Shown here: positions 8,957 to 16,719 of the stretch, in pieces | Layout: the number at the start of each line of letters is the position of its first letter | Position numbering within the stretch: the first letter of the stretch is position 1 | Notes under the pieces: generated by a model | Told to the model about the DNA's origin: nothing | Seen by the model: only the letters and a program-made list of their open reading frames with translations | The model's database searches: none | Program-made: the position numbers and the translations under genes | Assembly: GCA_017881545.1 (NCBI GenBank) | Contig: JADGQU010000001.1 | Location: 1-32,483, forward strand | Source of the DNA: Gemmatimonadaceae bacterium | GTDB lineage: Bacteria; Gemmatimonadota; Gemmatimonadetes; Gemmatimonadales; Gemmatimonadaceae | Reading direction: 5' to 3' | Length of the DNA: 32,483 nt

Positions 8957-9505
8957 TTAGAACATCAAGCCGAAAGTGATCGGGACGAATTGAAACACGC
9001 CACCCTTGGCGGCGTTTCGTGAAATGGTGTGATATCGGGATTCCAGGAATGTCGCGAAAGGGCCAAAGCCAAACGTGGCTCCTGCTCCAGCGTTGAAGCC
9101 GAAATTGTTCTGCGATTTTGCGTTGGGTTCCACTTTTGAGTTGTAGAGCCCTCCGCCCGCGAATATGTAGGGCTTCCCACTCGTTCCTGGAAACGCAAAA
9201 ACCAGGTTTGCGAGCACCCCCATCACGCGAAAGTTCGAAGTGCTCACGCGGCTTCCTGGTGCCGGAACCACATCGGCACCACGCACAAGGTTATTGTAGA
9301 TCGCATCAAGCCGAACCCCTATCGGTGATTCCGCTGCTCCGAGGGCGAGCGCTACCATAGCGCTCGAACCCGTGTTCTGAGCATCTGCAAGCTTGCCCAC
9401 CGGGATGGCGACTCCGCCGCCCAGAGCAACCGCGTATCCCTTTTGCCCGAATGCTGCCGACGAAGCGACAAGCAAGAAGGGTAGGACTCGAAGGAGCTGC
9501 TTCAT
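8957..9505 (-). CDS. Outer-membrane beta-barrel family protein
   Basis: MKQLLRVLPFLLVASSAAFGQ signal peptide; alternating aromatic/glycine strands, PYIFAGGGLYNSK, terminal FVPITFGLMF. The internal Met at 9505 is preferred over the ORF start at 9580. Confidence 0.7.
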   Translation of the reverse strand: MKQLLRVLPFLLVASSAAFGQKGYAVALGGGVAIPVGKLADAQNTGSSAMVALALGAAESPIGVRLDAIYNNLVRGADVVPAPGSRVSTSNFRVMGVLANLVFAFPGTSGKPYIFAGGGLYNSKVEPNAKSQNNFGFNAGAGATFGFGPFATFLESRYHTISRNAAKGGVFQFVPITFGLMF

Positions 9506-9605
9506 ACTGTTTCGGAAGGTTGTTGTAAGCGGCAAGGATCGAGAGAGACAGAGAGAGCGGCAATATAATGATGTAGACATTCACGGTAAGCGGGCATCGT
9601 GTTTG

Positions 9606-9639
9606 CATTAAATATCCTTTTCAATTAGGATATTTAATG
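9606..9639. promoter_or_regulatory. Perfect 13-bp inverted repeat containing the start codon of the downstream gene
   Basis: CATTAAATATCCT-TTTCAATT-AGGATATTTAATG; the terminal ATG (9637-9639) starts the + strand CDS. Confidence 0.75.
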
Positions 9640-10029
9640 GCACGCGCCTACACCATTGCCACAGCTGCACTTACGTTGAGTCGGCCAGTAAAGTGGCTCG
9701 ACAATACACTTTCCCACATCAGGGTTTCGGGGGTCCAGCAGAAGAGACAAGGCGTAGCCCGTCGCATCTCTATCGATGGACTGCAGACCTTGTCGATTGC
9801 CACCTTGCTCATCAACGACCTTGGAATCCCGCTGGCAGGCGCGATCGAAATAGCGGGAAAGCTGGCCAGCAGCGGTGGCCAGTACACGACTCCCGAGGGA
9901 TTAACTCTCCAGTTGAATCTGGAGAAAGTCAGAGGCGACCTGCTCGAACGCCTGGAGAACGCTGTCGAGATCGCGCCGGCTCCAAAACGCGGTCGTCCCC
10001 CGAAAACCAAAACGGGGCGCCTCGACTGA
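9637..10029 (+). CDS. Small putative DNA-binding protein (MerR-HTH-like core, AT-hook-like C-terminus)
   Basis: 130 aa ORF: ...QGVARRISIDGLQTLSIATLLINDLGIPLAGAIEIAGKL... resembles a MerR-type helical region; the tail PKRGRPPKTKTGR is AT-hook-like. Confidence 0.55.
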   Translation: MARAYTIATAALTLSRPVKWLDNTLSHIRVSGVQQKRQGVARRISIDGLQTLSIATLLINDLGIPLAGAIEIAGKLASSGGQYTTPEGLTLQLNLEKVRGDLLERLENAVEIAPAPKRGRPPKTKTGRLD

Positions 10030-10067
10030 GACGCCCCGCCAGATTGTGCCAGTGAAGCGGACGCGGC

Positions 10068-10277
10068 TTAAGAAGCCTTCGTCACGTTCTCGGCAGCTGG
10101 ACCCTTCTGACCTTCGACAATGTCGAACTCCACAGCATCACCTTCCGCAAGGGACTTGAAGCCCGAGCCAGAGATTGCGCTGTAGTGAACGAAGCAATCC
10201 TTCTGCCCGTTGTCAGGTGTGATGAATCCAAAGCCCTTCGCGTCATTGAACCACTTCACTTTGCCGGTCGTACGCAT
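10068..10277 (-). CDS. cspA: Cold-shock protein (CspA family)
   Basis: [61 protein letters not shown]. Confidence 0.96.
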   Translation of the reverse strand: MRTTGKVKWFNDAKGFGFITPDNGQKDCFVHYSAISGSGFKSLAEGDAVEFDIVEGQKGPAAENVTKAS

Positions 10278-10478
10278 TCCCTACTCCTGGAAAATTGTGT
10301 CTTGGGGAGCTGAAACACGCCCGACCCTCGACAATCTGATACGCGGGTCTCTATAACCCCGCATTGGACTTGAGCGCGTGGCAAGAGCTTTCACCCCTGT
10401 CATGGCTCGACTTGGCGGAAAAATAGCAAGGACCGGCTGAGCAGACAATAGAGAATTCAGAGCCTGTCCCACGCCACC

Positions 10479-10922
10479 TCAGAGCCCTGTCCTGTGTACC
10501 CCTGTTACGAAATACTCGGTTTCACCAAAACATGAAGTCGGCACGCCCCGGTGTTGCTCATAGGTCAGCGACACTTGTTTGCCGGCATTTTGCTCGATCA
10601 CATGCGCGACGGAGTCGCTCCGGACGGTAAAAGTGAAGATTTGAGGCATCGTCCCAGGCAGGTTTGCCATAGCCAGCTCGCCTTCCCAGGTCTTACAGAG
10701 CCACCCCTTCTTGGAAATCTTCTGGATGTAGCCGGCACGTTCGCCCATCGCATAGGTGTAGCCGAGCGCTGTCCAGATCCAGAGCGCGCCGACGACCACG
10801 GGAACGAGAAGAAGGATGAGCAGCGCAATCAGAGCCTTGTTTCGCACCTTTCTTACGAGGGTGGGGGCAGTCGGGGTCTCCGGGGCCTCCTCGGTCTCCG
10901 TGGTTTCCGGGGTATCAGCCAT
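10479..10922 (-). CDS. Conserved single-TM membrane protein of unknown function
   Basis: 147 aa; acidic N-terminus, TM helix (ALIALLILLLVPVVVGALWIWTAL), conserved-looking GERAGYIQKISKKGWLCKTWEGELAM. Confidence 0.65.
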   Translation of the reverse strand: MADTPETTETEEAPETPTAPTLVRKVRNKALIALLILLLVPVVVGALWIWTALGYTYAMGERAGYIQKISKKGWLCKTWEGELAMANLPGTMPQIFTFTVRSDSVAHVIEQNAGKQVSLTYEQHRGVPTSCFGETEYFVTGVHRTGL

Positions 10923-11010
10923 CCAAGCTCCGTAGAAGAGATGCGCGCGCAGCTTTATGCAACGCTCGCGAGAGGGAATTAGCTTTCAAATTCAACACAC
11001 GCAAGAACCG

Positions 11011-12246
11011 TTGACCACTATCGCGCGCAGAAAGACCGCGACTGCCATCGTAGGTGGCGTACCCGTTGGGTCGGCCCATCCTATCGTCGTGCAGTCCATG
11101 ACAAATACCGACACGGGCGACGCCTTCGGTACGGCACTCCAGGTGGCGGAGCTGGCGCGCGCGGGGAGCCGCCTGGTCCGTGTGACTGTTAACAACGACG
11201 AGGCTGCCCAAGCGCTGCCCGAGATCGCGAGCAGGCTCGCTGACATGGGCGTTTCGGTTCCAATCATCGGGGATTTCCACTACAACGGTCACTTGCTGCT
11301 TGCGAAGTACCCCGCGGCAGCAAAGATACTCGCCAAATACCGAATCAACCCGGGCAATGTAGGTGGAAAGCGCCGCGACGAGAATTTCCGAACGATCATC
11401 CAGATCGCGCTCGACAATGAAAAGCCGGTCAGGATCGGTGTGAACTGGGGCTCGCTCGATCAGGATCTTCTCACGACGCTGATGGACGACAATGCGGGCA
11501 GCGCCGAGCCGCGTGACGCGAAAGAAGTCTACATTGAGGCCATGATTCAGAGCGCGCTGCGCTCGGCATTCATCGCCGAAGAGATGGGACTCGGCCATGA
11601 CCGCATCATCATTTCGGCGAAAGTGTCGGGCGTTCAGGATCTCCTGGAAGTCTACCGGCAGCTTGCGGCACGATGCGACTACCCACTGCATCTCGGTCTC
11701 ACCGAGGCAGGACTCGGCTCGAAGGGGATCATCGCCAGCACGGCGGCATTGTCGATCCTGCTATCGGAGGGTATTGGAGACACGATTCGCGTGTCCCTTA
11801 CACCTCGCCCCGGCGGGGATCGGACCGAAGAGGTCAATGTCGCCCAACAGATACTTCAGTCACTCGAGCTACAGAGCTTCAATCCGCAGGTTACCGCGTG
11901 TCCAGGGTGCGGCCGCACTACGTCGACCTTCTTCCAGCACATGGCGGAAGACATCCAGACCTACTTGCGGGACCAAATGCCAGCGTGGCGCGAGCGGTAT
12001 CCCGGCGTAATAGAAATGAAGGTCGCAGTGATGGGCTGCATCGTTAACGGGCCGGGAGAATCGAAGCACGCGAATATCGGCATCTCACTCCCCGGAACTT
12101 CCGAGGAGCCGAGGGCGCCGGTGTACGTCGACGGCAAGCTGATGGTCACCCTCAAAGGCAACGCGATCGTTCCGGAGTTTTTGAGGATACTCGAGGAATA
12201 CGTCGAGAAGACCTACGGTGCGGGGGCTGTGGCTACGCTCAGCTAG
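11011..12246 (+). CDS. ispG: 4-hydroxy-3-methylbut-2-en-1-yl diphosphate synthase
   Basis: ORF 10957..12246; likely TTG start at 11011 ([34 protein letters not shown]). [19 protein letters not shown] and [10 protein letters not shown] motifs. Confidence 0.95.
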   Translation: MTTIARRKTATAIVGGVPVGSAHPIVVQSMTNTDTGDAFGTALQVAELARAGSRLVRVTVNNDEAAQALPEIASRLADMGVSVPIIGDFHYNGHLLLAKYPAAAKILAKYRINPGNVGGKRRDENFRTIIQIALDNEKPVRIGVNWGSLDQDLLTTLMDDNAGSAEPRDAKEVYIEAMIQSALRSAFIAEEMGLGHDRIIISAKVSGVQDLLEVYRQLAARCDYPLHLGLTEAGLGSKGIIASTAALSILLSEGIGDTIRVSLTPRPGGDRTEEVNVAQQILQSLELQSFNPQVTACPGCGRTTSTFFQHMAEDIQTYLRDQMPAWRERYPGVIEMKVAVMGCIVNGPGESKHANIGISLPGTSEEPRAPVYVDGKLMVTLKGNAIVPEFLRILEEYVEKTYGAGAVATLS

Positions 12247-12255
12247 CGCTTGCTT

Positions 12256-12864
12256 TCAGCCGGCGAGGTTTTGGAGCTCGCCGGAAACGTTATCAAGCTC
12301 CTCCATGATCGGAGCATTGAATCCTAGCTCACGAAGTCTTTCGTAGACCTGCCGATACCAGCGGCCTGTTCCAGCTCTGCCCCCGCCAAAACGGCTCCAG
12401 ATCGTCTCGTTATCTACTGTTCTCCGCAAATCCGAAATAATCGACGACGCGTTGTGAATCTTGTCGGCGGCGGAGACCCAGCGCGCTTCTTCACTCGCTC
12501 CGGACAGCCGCTCGAGATAGTCTGCCTTGCGGTCATCGCCAGAGAGCTCCACTCCGTCGTCGTCTTGCTTGCGGTAGGTAACGGCCAGGACAGTGTCCAG
12601 GACCTTCGCTCCGAATTTGTCGCCGATTCGCTGCTCGAGCATCTCCCGCGTATAACCCTCTCTAACGCAGTCCTCGATCACATCGTGCAGGATTCCCGAG
12701 ACGACCGTATCGTTGTCGCAGGCGTAACGGGTGAGAATCACCGCCACGTTCGCGGGGTGCGTGAGGTAGGGAAGCTTGGTTCCCTTTCGCACCTGGCGGT
12801 CGTGATGCTTGGCCGCAAATGCGAGTGCGTGATTGATCTTGTCGGAGTAGCCGGTAACTGTCAT
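12256..12864 (-). CDS. HD-domain protein, RelA/SpoT hydrolase-like (small alarmone hydrolase candidate)
   Basis: AFAAKHHDRQVRKGTKLPYLTHPANVAVILTRYACDNDTVVSGILHDVIEDC...VSAADKIHNASSIISD: H...HD...D layout of bifunctional RSH/Mesh1 hydrolase domains. Confidence 0.75.
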   Translation of the reverse strand: MTVTGYSDKINHALAFAAKHHDRQVRKGTKLPYLTHPANVAVILTRYACDNDTVVSGILHDVIEDCVREGYTREMLEQRIGDKFGAKVLDTVLAVTYRKQDDDGVELSGDDRKADYLERLSGASEEARWVSAADKIHNASSIISDLRRTVDNETIWSRFGGGRAGTGRWYRQVYERLRELGFNAPIMEELDNVSGELQNLAG

Positions 12865-13355
12865 TGCTTCGTTGCCGCGAACCAGGATACGAGTCGTTCG
12901 AGCCCCTGCTGATCTTCTGCTCTGAACGCATCAACTCGTTCAGAATCTACGTCGAAAACTGCTATTAGATCACCCTGTCGATCGAGAACGGGAACGACAA
13001 TCTCGGACCGGGATCGCGCATCACAGGTGATGTGGCCGGGAAATTTTTCGACATCCGGCACGATTACAGTTCTCTTTTCAGCCGCGGCTGTCCCGCACAC
13101 ACCACGGCCAAACGCGATATCCAGGCAGCCGAGGCTTCCCTGATACGGCCCAACTCGGAGCAGCTTTCCCGGGACCACGACACGGTAGAAACCCGTCCAC
13201 AGATGGCCGAATGCGTGATGCACCAGAGTCGCGATAGTGGCCATCGCCGCGACATTGTCGTCGACGCCCTCGAGAATGGCATCGCTGTGTCCCTTCAACT
13301 CGCCGTAGGCGCGAGCTTTCGGGACGTTTCTCAGATCAGGAATTGTTTCTGCCAT
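12861..13355 (-). CDS. msrC: Free methionine-(R)-sulfoxide reductase (GAF domain)
   Basis: FYRVVVPGKLLRVGPYQGSLGCLDIAFGRGVCGTAAAEKRTVIVPDVEKFPGHITCDARSRSEIVVPVLD; the three characteristic Cys and the GPYQG motif are present. Confidence 0.88.
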   Translation of the reverse strand: MAETIPDLRNVPKARAYGELKGHSDAILEGVDDNVAAMATIATLVHHAFGHLWTGFYRVVVPGKLLRVGPYQGSLGCLDIAFGRGVCGTAAAEKRTVIVPDVEKFPGHITCDARSRSEIVVPVLDRQGDLIAVFDVDSERVDAFRAEDQQGLERLVSWFAATKQ

Positions 13356-13361
13356 TCCGGG

Positions 13362-15086
13362 TTACCGCGCGGTCGCGAGCTCCGGCTGAAACGTCTCCGA
13401 CTGTCGTGTCGCACCGAGCATTTCCTCGCGCGTCTCGAGCTGCGGCATCTCCGCATCCCATAGCACAAGCCCGTGAACGCGCATATCGGCTCCGCGAAGA
13501 TTGTCCACAGATGTCTTGAGGACTCCGACTGTGGTGTGGGCGATTCGCGCGCAGAGGATCACGTCCGGAGCCGGGATGACGCTGCCGGCACTCCTCTGAA
13601 CGTAGCTCGTGGGAGCCGCTATGATGATGAAGTCATAGCGTCGCTGCATGCGAGCGAGCTCTTTACGCACTTCCTCGACGACGCTTGCCTCCGGAAGGCC
13701 GGAGCGTCGCGTACCGCTCGGAAGCACATCAAGCGGACGGTCACGGCCGATGGTCGTCGGAACGATTGCCTCCGGCCAGGTTGCGCTACCTGTGATGATT
13801 CCGGAAAGCCCTGGGTCTGGTTGGATGCGCAGCACGCTTGCAACACTGCATGTGGTCGGATCAACGTCGACGAGCAGGGTGCTCCGCGCTTCGTACGCCG
13901 CGGATGCAGCCAGGTTCGCCGCGACTGTCGCGACGATACCAGGATCGTCGCCGGTAATGGTCACGATCGGCACGCTCGCCTCAACCGATGCGATATGTAG
14001 GTACAGAGTTCTATAGCTCTCCGAGACGACATCGATCAGCGGAGGTGCCTCGACATCCGCTTGTCGGCGACTTCTCTCCACGACGACTTCCGGCGGCTTG
14101 ATCACAGTCAGCACGCGTGCGCCGCTTATCTGCTCCGCCTCACGCTGGTCAGCGATGTGGGGGCGTTTAAGCTCTGTCCCGAACGATGCCGCAAATCCAA
14201 CCGCGAGCGCGAGCACAGCCGCGGCGGCGAGCATCGCCCAGGGTGGTGCCCCCACGTTGGCAAGCTCGCGGGCATGCGCAGATTCGCGATCAATGCGAGT
14301 GTTCTTCTGGTTTATCTGCTCCAGCTGCGCGGCTGCCGCCGTGTAGCTCTGCTGGGCTGTCGCACGCTGCGCTAGAAGCTTTGTCGTATCCACCGTAATG
14401 ATTGGCTTCACTACGGGAGCGGGGGTCGGGCGTATCAATGCGAGTTTTCCTCGCACCTCACCGCGCTTTGCGTCGGCGATTCCCTGAATTTGACGGCCAA
14501 TCGCATTTGCTCTCGACGTCAGCGATAGGTATACCGGATCTACTCCCCCTACGGCACCAAATGCATTTCGGTCGCGCTCGACATCCGCCAAAGAGTCGAG
14601 CAGCACACGCACTCTGGGATCAGCCGCTACCACGGGCGATGCGGCAAGCGCACGATAGGACGTGGGAAGGGGAGCGTTCTCGGTTCTATCGATCAAACGA
14701 TTGAGCGTTGCGAGCTCTGCGCTCAGAGAATCACGCTGCGCACGGACGGCGGGCGGGAACGTATCTATGACGGCCGCCGGAACTGGCATCAGGGCGAGGC
14801 GTGTTGCGTTCAACACGGAATCCGTACCGGTGAGCTCGGCCTGGTAACGGTCCCTCGCCGCGACGGTTGGCATGGAATCGGTTCGGGCCTCGATTTGTGC
14901 TGCTACGGCCAGTGCCTTACGCGAAGCATTTCTCGGAACGACGACGAATGCGATCAATGCCGCGATGAATACCACGCCCCCAACAATGCCGAACACAACT
15001 ACCCGGCGGAGCGCATTTCTGGCGCGGGCCGCCATCCAGAGGTAGGCAGAGCCACCGCTCATCCGTGCAATGCTATGAACGTTCAT
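13362..15086 (-). CDS. Wzz/BY-kinase-like polysaccharide co-polymerase/CpsD-family protein with degenerate Walker A
   Basis: N-terminal TM, long coiled-coil-like periplasmic segment, second TM (AMLAAAAVLALAVGFAASFGTE), C-terminal P-loop-like domain: ESYRTLYLHIASVEASVPIVTITGDDPGIVATVAANLA...TLLVDVDPTTCSVASVLR...YDFIIIAAPT. Confidence 0.65.
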   Translation of the reverse strand: MNVHSIARMSGGSAYLWMAARARNALRRVVVFGIVGGVVFIAALIAFVVVPRNASRKALAVAAQIEARTDSMPTVAARDRYQAELTGTDSVLNATRLALMPVPAAVIDTFPPAVRAQRDSLSAELATLNRLIDRTENAPLPTSYRALAASPVVAADPRVRVLLDSLADVERDRNAFGAVGGVDPVYLSLTSRANAIGRQIQGIADAKRGEVRGKLALIRPTPAPVVKPIITVDTTKLLAQRATAQQSYTAAAAQLEQINQKNTRIDRESAHARELANVGAPPWAMLAAAAVLALAVGFAASFGTELKRPHIADQREAEQISGARVLTVIKPPEVVVERSRRQADVEAPPLIDVVSESYRTLYLHIASVEASVPIVTITGDDPGIVATVAANLAASAAYEARSTLLVDVDPTTCSVASVLRIQPDPGLSGIITGSATWPEAIVPTTIGRDRPLDVLPSGTRRSGLPEASVVEEVRKELARMQRRYDFIIIAAPTSYVQRSAGSVIPAPDVILCARIAHTTVGVLKTSVDNLRGADMRVHGLVLWDAEMPQLETREEMLGATRQSETFQPELATAR

Positions 15087-15228
15087 CCGTCAAAGATTCA
15101 CTGAGTATGGCGCGGGCGCGAGAGGTAATTTCCGAGGATGGGCATCCCGGCGCAAATCGACCAGGATCGCGCTTAATGCTGGTCAACAACGCAATCTAAG
15201 CGCCGCTTCGGCGGGCTGCGACGACAAT

Positions 15229-15262
15229 AAAAAAACGGCGGAGCTGTTCGCCCCTCCGTTTT
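15229..15262 (-). terminator. Rho-independent terminator of the cupredoxin gene
   Basis: Minus-strand read: AAAACGGAGGGG-CGAACAG-CTCCGCCGTTTTTTTATT: stem with two mismatches followed by a U-tract. Confidence 0.75.
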
Positions 15263-15304
15263 GGTCGTCCAAGAGCCCATTAAACTGTGATGACTCCTCA
15301 GAAC

Positions 15305-15826
15305 CTATTGAACTGTGATGACGCCCTTCATGTTCAGAGCGAGGTGCGGCACACAGTGAAAGGGATACTGGCCGGGTTTGATGTTGCCGAACGAGACAGT
15401 GACTGACTCGCCGGGGTTCATCTTCATGTTGCTGGAGAGTTCACTCATCTTGTCCGTGCCCATGTTGGCATCGAGCTGTGCTTTGACGTCGGCCGGAACC
15501 GTGGCGGGATCGAATGCAACATTGTGTGGGCCGCCGGTCACGACGACGAACTTGATACCATCTCCCTGTTTGATGGTGACTTCGGCGGGATCGAACCGAT
15601 AGCCCTTCGCATCTCCCACCATGTTCACCGTCTTGGTTGCGCCGGTGATCGGAGCCATCGCGACAGCGCCGCCTGTTGTAGGGGTGGTCGTCGTCGCACC
15701 AGTGGTCGTTGTCGTCGAGCTCGTATCCACCGCAACGTGCGTCGTGTCAGCAGGCTTCTTTTCTCCGCCTGCGCAAGCGCCGAGCGTAATCACTCCAACT
15801 GCAACCGCGAATCCGTAGAACCGCAT
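15305..15826 (-). CDS. Plastocyanin/azurin-like blue-copper lipoprotein
   Basis: MRFYGFAVAVGVITLGAC lipobox, Thr-rich linker, YRFDPAEVTIKQGDGIKFVVVTGGPHNVAF...PGQYPFHCVPHLALNMKGVITVQ; type-1 Cu ligands H/C/H/M present. Confidence 0.9.
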   Translation of the reverse strand: MRFYGFAVAVGVITLGACAGGEKKPADTTHVAVDTSSTTTTTGATTTTPTTGGAVAMAPITGATKTVNMVGDAKGYRFDPAEVTIKQGDGIKFVVVTGGPHNVAFDPATVPADVKAQLDANMGTDKMSELSSNMKMNPGESVTVSFGNIKPGQYPFHCVPHLALNMKGVITVQ

Positions 15827-15883
15827 CTTTTCAGGCCTCCCAGAGCCGTACAGTAGTGCACTTGCAAGAGTAGTTTTTTTCAC

Positions 15884-15909
15884 TTCACAGATTGTGAATT
15901 TATTCACAA
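15884..15909. promoter_or_regulatory. CRP/FNR-type palindrome cluster in the cupredoxin/hisA divergent region
   Basis: TTGTGAAT-TT-ATTCACAA (15892-15909), fitting TGTGA-N6-TCACA, with an additional upstream half-site TTCACA (15884-15889). Confidence 0.55.
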
Positions 15910-15980
15910 GCTCGCTAACGTGCAATCAATTCAGCACCTTCGCCGTTGATGATTCATTCCATGATGCTGAGGCACGCCGT

Positions 15981-16694
15981 GTGATTGCAATTCCTGCGCT
16001 CGATCTCCGCGGCGGCGCCTGCGTGCAGCTCGCGGCCGGCTCCTACGACCAGGAGCTTATCCGAATTCCGGACCCTGTCGGAGTCGCCATTGCCTGGAGG
16101 CAATACGGATTCCGGCACCTTCATCTGGTGGACCTGGATGCAGTGGCGGGGCGGGGGAGCAACGCGCCCGAGATTCAAGCGGTTCTTGGAGCGACCGACG
16201 TCGAAGTACAGTTGGGGGGTGGAATACGAAGCAGGGAATCGATTCAGCGGTCACTCGACGATGGAGCCCAGCGCGTTATCATTGGCACGCACGCGCTGGA
16301 AGATCCCGACTGGCTCGCGGAGATGAGCGGCCTTTTCCCGGGCGCGATCGTCGTGGCCGCCGATGTCCGTGGTCGGAAGATCCTGTCACACGGCTGGACG
16401 CGCACCCATCCAATGCTGGTGCTTGACCTCGTTGAGGAACTGAACGGACTTCCTCTCGCCGGCGTACTTGTAACCGCCGTCCATCGGGAGGAAGCGATGC
16501 ACGGAACCGATTTACCGCTTATGGAGGATGTCGCGGAGACGGCGGAATTTCCCGTCTTTGCATCGGGCGGGCTCGGAAGCCTCAACCATTTGCGCGCCCT
16601 GGCAGATCGCGGTGTCGCGGCCGCCATTGTTGGGATGGCGCTTTACAGTGGTGCGATGGATCCGCGAGCCGTGGCCGAGGAATTCGCGGAATAA
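15981..16694 (+). CDS. hisA: HisA-like phosphoribosylformimino-5-aminoimidazole carboxamide ribotide isomerase
   Basis: Likely GTG start at 15981: VIAIPALDLRGGACVQL, LHLVDLDAVAGRGSN, VQLGGGIRS, RVIIGTHAL, VAADVRGRKILSHGW, FASGGLGSLNHL. Confidence 0.78.
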   Translation: MIAIPALDLRGGACVQLAAGSYDQELIRIPDPVGVAIAWRQYGFRHLHLVDLDAVAGRGSNAPEIQAVLGATDVEVQLGGGIRSRESIQRSLDDGAQRVIIGTHALEDPDWLAEMSGLFPGAIVVAADVRGRKILSHGWTRTHPMLVLDLVEELNGLPLAGVLVTAVHREEAMHGTDLPLMEDVAETAEFPVFASGGLGSLNHLRALADRGVAAAIVGMALYSGAMDPRAVAEEFAE

Positions 16695-16719
16695 CCGCAT
16701 TTTCCCGGCTCGCCCGCTG

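Noticed and set aside
9541-9557. GA-rich tract gagagagacagagagag
   Set aside because: Imperfect short purine run in the leader of the beta-barrel gene; too short and impure to argue for phase variation.
10281-10472. 63-aa minus-strand ORF upstream of cspA
   Set aside because: No homology-like features; the region is more plausibly the cspA promoter and 5' UTR.
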